A stretch of DNA of 64,000 bases, from the NCBI RefSeq assembly GCF_035270045.1, contig NZ_DATFIP010000014.1, positions 13,231-77,230 of the forward strand. The letters run 5' to 3'. Of this stretch, positions 35,300 to 43,594 are shown piece by piece (position 1 is the stretch's first letter; each line of letters opens with the position of its first letter). Source of the stretch: Salibaculum sp035270045 (GTDB lineage Bacteria > Pseudomonadota > Alphaproteobacteria > Rhodobacterales > Rhodobacteraceae). A program made the position numbers and the translations under genes. The notes below the pieces were generated by a model, which made no database searches, was not told where the DNA came from, and worked only from the letters and a program-made list of their open reading frames with translations.

Positions 35300-36639
35300 G
35301 CGCCGTTTCCTCCATCTCTGGTTTTCAGGTCCACCTGCCCACCATGCGCCGACACCACGTCTTCAACGATGGTCAGGCCAAGGCCTGAACCGACAATCCC
35401 CTGAGTATTGTTGCCCCTGCGGAACCGTTCGGTCAGGGCCCGCGCGGGGCCATCTCCAAGGCCGGGGCCCTGATCGGTGATGCTGATGCGCGCATCTTCG
35501 GCCGTCTTGGTGAGGCGAATTTTCACCTCGGTGTCTTCGGGCGAATACTTGATCGCGTTGTCCAGAACATTGCGAAGCGCATTCTCCAGGAGAACCGGAT
35601 CGCCCGTGACCTGGACTGGTTCCGTCTCGAGACTCAGCGATATGTCCTTCATCGCCGCCGAGGCGTCCAGGGCGGCCGCGGTTTGCTTCGCGAGGTCGGC
35701 CAGGTTGATCGGCAACCGGGCAAGATCATCCGTGCGGTAGGCGACGGCAGCGTGATCGAGGAGCTGACCAGCCGAACGCGAACTTTCATCAACGGCGCGG
35801 ATCATGGCCCGCAGCCTCTGTTGCTGGGTTTCATCCCCGACCGAGCGCAGGGCGATGTCGGCCTGGGTCCGGACAGTGGCAAGCGGCGTTCTTACGCGAT
35901 GCGCTGCCTCTGCAATGAAATCCTCGGACCTGCGGATTGATTGGCCCAGGCGCTCCATCAAACTGTTCAACGACGCCATGAGCGGGACCAGTTCCTCCGG
36001 CGTATCGCGCTCGACAGGGCGCAGGTCAGATGGCCCGCGCCGCGACACTGCCGCCGCGATCTCATTGAGCGGTTTGAGTGATTTCCGGGCGGCAATGGCC
36101 GACAGAACCGCCGCGAGCATGAAAAAAGCGACAGAGAAGATCGCGGCCAATCGCGACAGCCCGGCTGAGATCTGCGCGACTCCGTTGCGGGTCTGGGCAA
36201 CCGTGACGGTTACCGGAACCGGTTCGGCGCCGGCCAGAACGACCCTTGAGACGGTTGCCATCCGGATCGTCTCTTCGCCGAAGGACCCGGTATCGAAAAC
36301 GACCTGCCCCATCGCCGGCGGCGCAGATATGGCGGGCAAGTCAGCATAACCCGTCAAGAGACCCGCATCGGCTGTCACCCTGTAGAAGACCTTGTCCTCT
36401 CCGATGGAGCCGAGCATGGAAAAGGCGGAATACGGCAGTTCGAGCCGGACTTCGCCCTGTTCCGAACGCAGGGTTTCGGCGATTGCCGTCGCAGAGGCTG
36501 CAAGCACGTTGTCCTGTGTGCGCTCCGCGGCTTCGCCGGCCAGTTCAGACACCATCCACCAACTGAGCACGGACAAGAGTGCCGCGACCCCGGCCAGGAG
36601 ATAGGTCAACCGGCGTCCGATGGATCCGGTAACGATCAC
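35272..36639 (-). CDS. tctE: Sensor histidine kinase, TctE type
   Basis: This 455-residue membrane kinase has a transmembrane helix at 10-30, a periplasmic domain (about 40-160) like the TctE 2CSK_N sensor, a second helix near 165-185, HAMP, a HisKA helix with His247 (AAHRVRTPLA), and an ATPase domain with N-box NVLDNAIKYSP, DQGPGLGDG and GSGLGLTIV. The start is GTG overlapping the regulator stop by 4 bases. It is expected to sense tricarboxylates and phosphorylate TctD. Confidence 0.9.
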   Translation of the reverse strand: MIVTGSIGRRLTYLLAGVAALLSVLSWWMVSELAGEAAERTQDNVLAASATAIAETLRSEQGEVRLELPYSAFSMLGSIGEDKVFYRVTADAGLLTGYADLPAISAPPAMGQVVFDTGSFGEETIRMATVSRVVLAGAEPVPVTVTVAQTRNGVAQISAGLSRLAAIFSVAFFMLAAVLSAIAARKSLKPLNEIAAAVSRRGPSDLRPVERDTPEELVPLMASLNSLMERLGQSIRRSEDFIAEAAHRVRTPLATVRTQADIALRSVGDETQQQRLRAMIRAVDESSRSAGQLLDHAAVAYRTDDLARLPINLADLAKQTAAALDASAAMKDISLSLETEPVQVTGDPVLLENALRNVLDNAIKYSPEDTEVKIRLTKTAEDARISITDQGPGLGDGPARALTERFRRGNNTQGIVGSGLGLTIVEDVVSAHGGQVDLKTRDGGNGACVTLVLPL

Positions 36640-37304
36640 GTTTCCGCTGGCTCCATCCGGTAGCCCAATCCGCGGACGGTTTCGATCCGCAGGCCCATGT
36701 CCTGAATCCGGCGGCGCAAACGACCAACGTAAACCTCGATCGCATTCTCGGTGACATCCACATCGTGCGAAAACAGCCGGTCCATCAACTGGCCTTTCGA
36801 AAGGATCTGCCCGGGAAAGCGGGCGAATACCTCGAGCAGTCGGATTTCACGGTTTCGCAAGTCAAGCGTCCGGCCCGCATGGTGCAGAGTGCCTGCCAAT
36901 GGGTCAAAAATTGCGGCCCCAAGCGCAATCTCGTTGCGTGCCACGCCCCCGCGCCGCCGCAAGACCGCCCGACAGCGCGCTTCCAGCTCCGAGAAGTCGA
37001 AGGGTTTCGTGACGTAATCATCCGCGCCCCCGTCAAGGGCACCGACGCGGTCGGACACACGGGATCGCGCGGTCAGGACAATGACGGGGGTTTGCAACTC
37101 TGCACGGCGTTTGACGAGAAATTCCCGGCCATCCCCGTCGGGCAGCATGACGTCGAGCAGTATCAGGTCATAGCGTGCCACAGCGAGGCAATCGTCCGCG
37201 TCGGCCAGGCTGCCCGCGTGGTCCACGGCGTGACCATCAAGCGCCAACCTGTTTGAGATTGCCTCGGCCAGGTCGAGATTGTCCTCGACCAGAAGATATC
37301 TCAC
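36636..37304 (-). CDS. tctD: Response regulator, OmpR/TctD type
   Basis: This 222-residue protein has a receiver domain with phospho-acceptor Asp51 (ILLDVMLPDGDG) and a KPF signal-Lys region near 101, then a winged-helix DNA-binding domain with VDVTENAIEVYVGRLRRRI. It lies divergent to tctC, with a 104-base shared region that carries an 11-bp direct repeat next to a -10 box. It is the likely activator of the tctCBA operon. Confidence 0.91.
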   Translation of the reverse strand: MRYLLVEDNLDLAEAISNRLALDGHAVDHAGSLADADDCLAVARYDLILLDVMLPDGDGREFLVKRRAELQTPVIVLTARSRVSDRVGALDGGADDYVTKPFDFSELEARCRAVLRRRGGVARNEIALGAAIFDPLAGTLHHAGRTLDLRNREIRLLEVFARFPGQILSKGQLMDRLFSHDVDVTENAIEVYVGRLRRRIQDMGLRIETVRGLGYRMEPAET

Positions 37305-37328
37305 CTGCTGTCCTCCCGATCGGCGCCG

Positions 37329-37356
37329 TGTCAGGCTTCTGTCAGCTTTCTATGAT
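37329..37356 (+). promoter_or_regulatory. Putative TctD operator and -10 box of tctC
   Basis: Two tandem 11-base units, TGTCAGGCTTC (37329-37339) and TGTCAGCTTTC (37340-37350), abut TATGAT (37351-37356), a good -10 hexamer. Side-by-side direct repeats covering the -35 region are the usual binding pattern for OmpR-family activators. The tctC ATG is at 37409, leaving a leader of about 45 bases. Recognition by TctD is inferred from position and form. Confidence 0.6.
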
Positions 37357-37408
37357 CAGACTTGACCATGGGCGGTGGAGGACTGCCTGTCAAATGGGAG
37401 GAAACAGC

Positions 37409-38392
37409 ATGAGAATGACAATGACTCGCCGAGTCGTGATGGCTGCGGCCGCGGCCACGCTGGCCTTTTCGGGGTCGGCGCAAGCCGAGGGACACCAGGT
37501 CCTTGACGACCTGCACTTCATCATTCCCGGCGGCGCAGGTGGCGGCTGGGACGGCACCGCGCGCGGCACCGGCGAGGCACTTACCAAGTCCGGGCTTGTA
37601 GGCTCGGCCAGCTACGAGAACATGTCCGGTGGCGGCGGCGGAAAGGCGATCGGTTACATGATCGAGAACGCCGACAGCCTCGACAACACGCTGATGGTGA
37701 ACTCGACCCCGATCGTGATCCGGTCGCTGACCGGCGTGTTCCCGCAGAGCTTCCGCGACCTGACATTGGTGGCGGGCACGATCGGCGACTACGCTGCGCT
37801 CGTCGTTCCGGCGGACAGCGACATCGAGGGCATGGACGGTCTGCTGGCCGCCTACAGTGAACAAGGTCCGGATTTTGCGGTTGGCGGCGGGTCCGTGCCC
37901 GGCGGCATGGACCACCTGGTCGCTGCGATGGTGATGCAGGCGGCTGGCGAAGACCCGACCGCGCTGAACTACATCCCCTATGACGCGGGCGGCAAGGCCA
38001 TGGCCGGCATGCTTTCGGGCGAGATCGATGCCCTCTCGACCGGCTTCTCCGAGGCGATTGCCCTTGCAGAACAAGGGGAAGTGCGCATCCTGGGCGTGAC
38101 GGCCGAAGAGCGGGTGCCGGCCTACGACACGGCACCGACCTTCATGGAGCAGGGGATCGACACCTCCTTCGTCAATTGGCGCGGGTTCTTCGCGGCCCCC
38201 GGCGCTTCGGACGAAAAGGTTGCCCAGTACATCTCGGCTCTTGAGGCGATGTATGAAACCGACGCCTGGGAAGAAGTGCGCGCCCGCAACGGTTGGGTCA
38301 ACATCTTCAATCCCGGTGATGATTTCCGCAGTTTCCTTGTGGATCAGGAAAAGGTGATCGGGGACCTGATGACGGAACTGGGCTTCCTCTGA
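37409..38392 (+). CDS. tctC: Tripartite tricarboxylate transporter substrate-binding protein
   Basis: This 327-residue periplasmic protein has a signal peptide (to about residue 26, GSAQA) and the TctC fold: IIPGGAGGGWDGTARG at the start, SYENMSGGGGGKA, VGGGSVPGGMDH, and INALSTG-like EIDALSTGFSE. It captures citrate-like tri- or dicarboxylates for TctBA. GGGAGGA precedes the ATG, giving strong expression. A stem-loop separates it from tctB. Confidence 0.92.
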   Translation: MRMTMTRRVVMAAAAATLAFSGSAQAEGHQVLDDLHFIIPGGAGGGWDGTARGTGEALTKSGLVGSASYENMSGGGGGKAIGYMIENADSLDNTLMVNSTPIVIRSLTGVFPQSFRDLTLVAGTIGDYAALVVPADSDIEGMDGLLAAYSEQGPDFAVGGGSVPGGMDHLVAAMVMQAAGEDPTALNYIPYDAGGKAMAGMLSGEIDALSTGFSEAIALAEQGEVRILGVTAEERVPAYDTAPTFMEQGIDTSFVNWRGFFAAPGASDEKVAQYISALEAMYETDAWEEVRARNGWVNIFNPGDDFRSFLVDQEKVIGDLMTELGFL

Positions 38393-38438
38393 AGCCACCC
38401 ATCTTTCCCGGCGCCGCGCGCGGCGGCGGGCAAGACAA

Positions 38439-38468
38439 GCGACACCGCCCGACAGTGGGCGGTGTCGC
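38439..38468 (+). promoter_or_regulatory. Perfect intercistronic stem-loop between tctC and tctB
   Basis: GCGACACCGCCC (38439-38450) and GGGCGGTGTCGC (38457-38468) form an uninterrupted 12-bp stem with loop GACAGT, preceded by another GC-rich palindromic stretch (from 38409). There is no T-run. Such hairpins after a binding-protein gene often protect the upstream mRNA or attenuate read-through, raising the binding protein over the membrane subunits; that role is inferred. Confidence 0.7.
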
Positions 38469-38500
38469 ACGGCACAGATCATTCCCGGGAGGACATGACC

Positions 38501-38995
38501 ATGGCGCTGGATCGCTGGATTGCGCTCATCTTCATCGTATTCTGCTGCAGCTACGGCTACCTGGCCTTTTTCACCATGGATCAGGACGTGCCGCCATTCA
38601 TGCAGAGCAACCCGGTCTGGCCCTCGACCTTTCCGAAGATGCTGGCGGTGCTCGGGATTCTGGTGGGGCTCGTCGTCCTGCTGGGGTTGGAAAAACCCGG
38701 TGACGACAAGGAGCCCTCTGCCACGGAAATCAACTATCGCCGCCTTCACGAATACAAGCTGGGTCAGGCGCTGGCCTTGCTGGGCTTGATGGTGGCCTAT
38801 GCGCTGCTCCTTCGGCCCGCCGGTTTTCTCATGGCGACCACGCTTTTTCTTGTCGCGGGCAGCACGGTCCTGGGTGAGCGCAAGTTCCACGTGATGATCC
38901 CGGTCGCGCTGATCGCCGCGGGCTTCGTGTGGTACCTAGTCCAGCAGGTGCTGGGCATCTTCCTGCGGCCCTTTCCATTCTTTCTGGGGAATTGA
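38501..38995 (+). CDS. tctB: Tripartite tricarboxylate transporter small membrane subunit
   Basis: This 164-residue protein with four transmembrane helices matches TctB in size, order and hydrophobic pattern. The ATG at 38501 is spaced 7 bases from GGGAGGA (38487-38493), whereas the upstream in-frame ATG at 38495 overlaps that site too closely. A cytosolic loop rich in charged residues (PGDDKEPSATEINYRRLHE) lies between helices 2 and 3. It sits 3 bases ahead of tctA. Confidence 0.87.
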   Translation: MALDRWIALIFIVFCCSYGYLAFFTMDQDVPPFMQSNPVWPSTFPKMLAVLGILVGLVVLLGLEKPGDDKEPSATEINYRRLHEYKLGQALALLGLMVAYALLLRPAGFLMATTLFLVAGSTVLGERKFHVMIPVALIAAGFVWYLVQQVLGIFLRPFPFFLGN

Positions 38996-38998
38996 GCC

Positions 38999-40519
38999 AT
39001 GCTTGAAGGTATCATGATCGGCCTGGAGGCCGCGTTCTCGATCCAGAACCTGCTGCTTGTGGTCGCTGGCTGCCTCATCGGCACTTTCATCGGCATGTTG
39101 CCGGGGCTGGGGCCGATGTCGATCATCGCGATCATGATCCCGGTTGCGATCACGCTGGGCGACCCGGCGGCAGCCCTGATCCTGCTGGCGGGGGTCTATT
39201 ACGGGGCCGTTTTCGGTGGCTCGACCTCTTCCATACTGCTGAACGCGCCGGGCATCGCCGGCACGGTCGCCACCAGTTTCGACGGTTACCCGATGGCGCG
39301 GAAGGGTCAGGCCGGCAAGGCTTTGACCATCGCCGCAGTGTCAAGTTTCGCGGGTGGCATGATCGGCGTGATCCTCATGATGATATTCGCCCCGGCGCTG
39401 AGTTCGGTCGCCCTGCTGTTTCACTCGGCAGAATATTTCGCGCTGATGGTCGTGGGGCTTTCGGCGATCGCCGCCTTCGCCGGTACGGGACAGGTCAGCA
39501 AGGCGTTGATGATGACGATACTTGGACTGATTCTGGCCACGGTGGGCGAAGGCGCCCTGTTCAACATGCCGCGCTTCACGCTGGGGCTGATGGACCTGCA
39601 GTCGGGCATTTCCTTCATCACGCTGGCCATGGCCATGTTCGCCCTGCCCGAGGCGCTGTTCCTGGTCCTGAACCCGGCGCGTGGCTCTACCGACGACGGG
39701 GGTTCCCAGAAGATCACGGGGTTGCGCTTTTCGCGGAGTGAGGGCCGGGCCATGGTTCCCGTGATCGGACGTCAGTCCATCCAGGGGTTCTTCATCGGCG
39801 TACTGCCGGGTGCAGGGGCGACGCTGGCCTCATTTCTGGGCTACGCGGTCGAGCGCAACATCGCCAAGGGCGAGGATCAGGCAGAATTCGGTCACGGGTC
39901 GGTCAAGGGGCTGGCCGCGCCCGAGACAGCCAACAACGCGGCCTGCACGGGGTCCTTCGTGCCGCTGCTGACGCTGGGAATCCCGGGGTCTGGGACCACT
40001 GCAATCCTGCTGGGCGCGCTGATCGCGCTAAACGTGACACCCGGCCCGCGGCTCATGACCGACACGCCGGAGATCTTCTGGGCGGTCATCATCTCCATGT
40101 TCATCGGGAACGTCGTGCTGCTGATCCTCAACCTGCCCCTGATCCCCTACATCGCCAAGATCCTCTCCATCCCGCGCAACTACCTGATCCCGTTCATCCT
40201 GTTCTTCACCCTCATGGGGGCCTACATCGGCCAGAACAACGCGACAGAACTGCTGATGCTGGTCGGTCTGGGTGTGATGGCGTCGATCTTCCGCTTTGCG
40301 GATTACCCGCTGGCGCCGCTCTTGATCGGCTTCATTCTGGGCAGGATGCTTGAAGACAACTTCGCCCGGTCGATGCAGCTCTACCGTGGCGCCGACTTCA
40401 TACTTGAACGTCCGATGACGCTGGGTCTTCTGGTGCTGGCGCTGCTACTGATCCTTCTGCCAAGCTACCGCGCCCGGCGCGCACGCAAGCGGGCCGAAGG
40501 TGTCGCCGATGGCGACTGA
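38999..40519 (+). CDS. tctA: Tripartite tricarboxylate transporter large permease
   Basis: This 506-residue permease with about 12 helices has the TctA signatures GTFIGMLPGLGPMSIIAIMIP near residue 30 and GVLPGAGATLASFLGYAVER in the second half, the two inverted-repeat halves, with PETANNAA and LLTLGIPGSGTTAILLGAL. It imports the TctC-delivered substrate using an ion gradient. The CoA-transferase gene starts inside its 3' end (11-base overlap), so metabolism is coupled to import. Confidence 0.94.
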   Translation: MLEGIMIGLEAAFSIQNLLLVVAGCLIGTFIGMLPGLGPMSIIAIMIPVAITLGDPAAALILLAGVYYGAVFGGSTSSILLNAPGIAGTVATSFDGYPMARKGQAGKALTIAAVSSFAGGMIGVILMMIFAPALSSVALLFHSAEYFALMVVGLSAIAAFAGTGQVSKALMMTILGLILATVGEGALFNMPRFTLGLMDLQSGISFITLAMAMFALPEALFLVLNPARGSTDDGGSQKITGLRFSRSEGRAMVPVIGRQSIQGFFIGVLPGAGATLASFLGYAVERNIAKGEDQAEFGHGSVKGLAAPETANNAACTGSFVPLLTLGIPGSGTTAILLGALIALNVTPGPRLMTDTPEIFWAVIISMFIGNVVLLILNLPLIPYIAKILSIPRNYLIPFILFFTLMGAYIGQNNATELLMLVGLGVMASIFRFADYPLAPLLIGFILGRMLEDNFARSMQLYRGADFILERPMTLGLLVLALLLILLPSYRARRARKRAEGVADGD

Positions 40520-41717
40520 ACACCGCTCCGCCCCCCTCTCGGGGGTTCGGGTGCTTGACCTGACCAATGTCCTGGCCGGGCCCTTCGCCTGCCATCAGCT
40601 GGCGTATCTCGGGGCCGAGGTCATAAAGGTCGAGTCCGTCGGACAAGGCGATCTGGCCCGTAATCTCGGCGCGGACCCCGCGCTTTCCGCAAAGGGCATG
40701 GGCATCAGCTTCCTGGCACAGAATGCCGGCAAGGCCTCTCTTACGCTCAACCTGAAGACACGGCGGGGCAAGGAGGCGCTCGAGCGGCTGGTCAAGACCG
40801 CGGACGTGCTTGTCGAGAACTTCCGGCCAGGCGTCATGGACCGGTTGGGTCTGGGATACGAAACGCTCCAGGCCATCCGTCCGGAACTCATTTACTGTGC
40901 GATCTCGGGTTTCGGCCAGACCGGGCCATGGGCGGACAGGCCAGCCTATGACCAGATCGTGCAGGGCGTGGCCGGGGTGATGTCGATCACCGGTGATGAT
41001 CAAAGTGCCCCGCTGCGCGTCGGCTATCCTCTTGCGGACACGGTCGGTGGCCTGACTGCCGCGATGACGATCAACGCGGCCCTCAACGCCGATCCGCGCG
41101 GCACCTTCATTGATGTCTCAATGCTGGAGTCGGTGCTCGCGACGATGGGATGGGTGCTGTCGAACTACCTTGTGGGGGATGTGGACCCGCACCCGCACGG
41201 CAACGAGAACCCCACCTCCGCACCGTCCGGCGCATTCCAATGCGCCGATGGGCTGGTCAACATCGCCGCCAACAAGGACGCGCAATGGGTGCTTCTGGCG
41301 CGGCATCTGGGCCGCGATGACCTGCTGGATGCCGCCGCTTTCGCCACCCGCGAGGACCGCAAGGCCAACCGGCTACGCCTGAAGGCGGAACTCGAGACCG
41401 TCCTGACCACGCGGTCGGCACGCGACTGGGCGCGCGAACTCAATGAGATCGGCGTGCCCTCCGGACCGGTCCTGTCGGTGCCCGAGATACTGGCCCATCC
41501 CCAGATCACAGGCCGGGATTTCGTGGTCCGCTTCGACGCGGTCGCCGGCCTGGACAGGGCCGTCGACCTCGCCTCGGTCGGGGCGCTGCTGGACGGTGTG
41601 CGTCCGACCGTCGGCACACCGCCCCCGGTCCTGAGCCAGGACAGCAACAGGCTCTTGACGGAATTGGGCTACTCAATCGACGAAATCAGACAGATGAAAG
41701 CCGAGGGGGCCACGTGA
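40509..41717 (+). CDS. Class III (CaiB/BaiF) CoA-transferase
   Basis: This 402-residue enzyme has DLTNVLAGPFACHQLAYLGAEVIKVE at the start, ENFRPGVMDRLGLGYE and SGFGQTGPWADRPAYD, all typical of the family, and the Asp of the PLADTVGG motif (Asp177), which aligns with the catalytic Asp. It moves CoA between acids. Given the tricarboxylate importer before it and a citryl-CoA-lyase-like gene after it, it may activate the imported acid as its CoA thioester, with succinyl-CoA as a likely donor; the substrate is inferred. It overlaps neighbours by 11 and 4 bases. Confidence 0.85.
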   Translation: MATEHRSAPLSGVRVLDLTNVLAGPFACHQLAYLGAEVIKVESVGQGDLARNLGADPALSAKGMGISFLAQNAGKASLTLNLKTRRGKEALERLVKTADVLVENFRPGVMDRLGLGYETLQAIRPELIYCAISGFGQTGPWADRPAYDQIVQGVAGVMSITGDDQSAPLRVGYPLADTVGGLTAAMTINAALNADPRGTFIDVSMLESVLATMGWVLSNYLVGDVDPHPHGNENPTSAPSGAFQCADGLVNIAANKDAQWVLLARHLGRDDLLDAAAFATREDRKANRLRLKAELETVLTTRSARDWARELNEIGVPSGPVLSVPEILAHPQITGRDFVVRFDAVAGLDRAVDLASVGALLDGVRPTVGTPPPVLSQDSNRLLTELGYSIDEIRQMKAEGAT

Positions 41718-42493
41718 CATCATCACGCGACGTCAGCGACTGGTGGCGCACCAGGATCATCGACATGGAGCCGGGGCGCATTCACTTGCGCGGAAAACCT
41801 GTCGAGGACCTGATCGGCCATACCGGATTCGCCCGGATGATCTGGCTGCTGGTCACAGGCCAGCAGATCAGCGGCCCCCGTGCCGACCTGTTCGAAGCGG
41901 CGCTGGTGGCGGCGGTGGATCATGGCCCGCAGGCACCCTCGATCGCCGCGGCGCGAATGGCCGCCACCTGTGGGGTCGGGCTGCAATCGGCCATGGCCAC
42001 CGGGCTGAACATGCTCGGAGACGTCCATGGCGGTGCCGGGGAACAGGCGATAACCCTGTTTCAGCGGTGCGAGACCGCCGGTTCGGAGCAATTGGGCGCG
42101 ACGCTCGACAGTTGGCGCACTGAACATGGCCGATACATCCCGGGCTATGGTCATCGTTTCCACAAGCCGACGGACCCGCGCGCGCCGCGTCTGCTTGATC
42201 TGGTGGACGAGGCCGCACGGGCCGGTGCCGTTTCGGGAACCTACGCCGGGATCGGCCGCGCCATTGCTGGCCATCTTGAAAGCGAAAGCAGCAAGCCGAT
42301 CCCGATGAACATCGACGGGGCCACCGCCGTCATATACGCCGAACTGGGCTGCCCGGCGCCGCTGGCCCGGGGATTCTTCGGCCTATCGCGCTCAGTCGGT
42401 CTTCTGGCTCATGCCTGGGAGCAGACCGAGCAGGGCGGACGCAACAAGGGCCCGACCCCACCGGGCTACCGATGGACCTATGACGGCGATTGA
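41714..42493 (+). CDS. Citryl-CoA lyase-like protein (short citrate-synthase fold)
   Basis: This 259-residue protein is only about 60% the length of citrate synthase but keeps its three catalytic positions in order: His105 (GDVHGGAGEQA), His147 (GYGHRFH) and Asp201 (NIDGATAVI). This resembles the stand-alone citryl-CoA lyase or the C-terminal domain of ATP-citrate lyase, which cleaves citryl-CoA to acetyl-CoA and oxaloacetate. The start is GTG in a GTGA overlap with the CoA-transferase. A homologue acting on a related CoA ester cannot be excluded. Confidence 0.8.
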   Translation: MTSSRDVSDWWRTRIIDMEPGRIHLRGKPVEDLIGHTGFARMIWLLVTGQQISGPRADLFEAALVAAVDHGPQAPSIAAARMAATCGVGLQSAMATGLNMLGDVHGGAGEQAITLFQRCETAGSEQLGATLDSWRTEHGRYIPGYGHRFHKPTDPRAPRLLDLVDEAARAGAVSGTYAGIGRAIAGHLESESSKPIPMNIDGATAVIYAELGCPAPLARGFFGLSRSVGLLAHAWEQTEQGGRNKGPTPPGYRWTYDGD

Positions 42494-43508
42494 AACCTCG
42501 CATCGGGAAACCGCTCGGACTTTGCTCGTCGGAGCGGCCGGGGCGGTGCTGTTCTGGCTGATCGGCTTTCCGGCGGCGGTCCTGACCGGACCGGCGGTTA
42601 GCGTATCCATCGCCGCGCTCATGGGATGGCGGGTGTCAGTTCCGCACCCTCTCAGGAATGCAGTCTTCCTCGTTTTGGGACTGCAGATCGGCAGCACTGT
42701 CACACCCGAGGTGATCGCAACCGCCCTGACTTGGCCGCTGTCGCTGGCGGTGCTGACACTGTCGCTGATTGTCACCATTCTTCTCGCCACGACAGTTCTG
42801 CAACGCGGCTTCGGCTATGGTCGGATGACGGCCCTACTGTGCGCGACGCCTGGCCATCTCAGCTATGTCCTCGGCCTTTCGCTGGGCCTGCGGGTTGACG
42901 TCCCGAAGCTGGTGCTTGTGCAGACCATCCGGGTCCTGATGCTGACCGTTCTGGTCCCGGTCCTTATCGCGATCTGGGGCGTTCAGGGCAGCGCGCCCCT
43001 GGCAGACAGGAGCGTGATCTCGCTGGTCCCACTTCTGGTCATTGTCCCGCTGGCCCGGATATTGGGCGTTCTCTTCGAAAGGCTTGGTATTCCGGCGCCG
43101 ATCCTGATGGGCGCCATGGGCATCTCCGCACTGGGTCACGGGCTGGACCTGACGCCCGGCATCCTGCCGCCCTGGCTGACGTTGATCGCCTTCGTCGGCA
43201 TGGGCTCGCTGATCGGCACCCGCTTGAGCGGCGTGGACCACAGCGGATTGATGCAGGCCTTGGTGGCCGGCGTTGTCACGACCCTCGTCGCTTGCACCGT
43301 CGCTGCCGGCGGGGCCTGGTTGGCGGCCGGCCTTGTCGGACTGCCCCCGGGGGCGTTGCTGCTGGCTTTTGCACCGGGGGGTGTCGAAGTCATGGCCGCC
43401 CTCGCCGTGGAAACCGGGTTGGAACCCGCGTTTGTCGCGGCCCATCATGTCTTTCGATTGTTCGCCTTGAGTCTCTTTGTACCGTTTCTTGTAAAGCGCG
43501 CCGCCTGA
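42480..43508 (+). CDS. AbrB-family integral membrane protein
   Basis: This 342-residue protein has about 10 helices in two repeats of the AbrB/ammonia-monooxygenase-like (PF05145) family: FWLIGFPAAVLTGPAVSVSIA near the start, TPGHLSYVLGLSLGL, and later FAPGGVEVMAALAVETG with PAFVAAHHVFR. The function of the family is uncertain, but it is frequently encoded next to TTT transporters. It overlaps the lyase gene by 14 bases and is the last gene of the operon before the convergent photolyase. Confidence 0.82.
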   Translation: MTAIETSHRETARTLLVGAAGAVLFWLIGFPAAVLTGPAVSVSIAALMGWRVSVPHPLRNAVFLVLGLQIGSTVTPEVIATALTWPLSLAVLTLSLIVTILLATTVLQRGFGYGRMTALLCATPGHLSYVLGLSLGLRVDVPKLVLVQTIRVLMLTVLVPVLIAIWGVQGSAPLADRSVISLVPLLVIVPLARILGVLFERLGIPAPILMGAMGISALGHGLDLTPGILPPWLTLIAFVGMGSLIGTRLSGVDHSGLMQALVAGVVTTLVACTVAAGGAWLAAGLVGLPPGALLLAFAPGGVEVMAALAVETGLEPAFVAAHHVFRLFALSLFVPFLVKRAA

Positions 43509-43594
43509 CCCTGCGACAGTGCGCGCACCACTCTCGTCCCCCGAATTCGGACAGGGACGCAAGCCATCATCTGCTTACCAGTGAAACCCCACGG

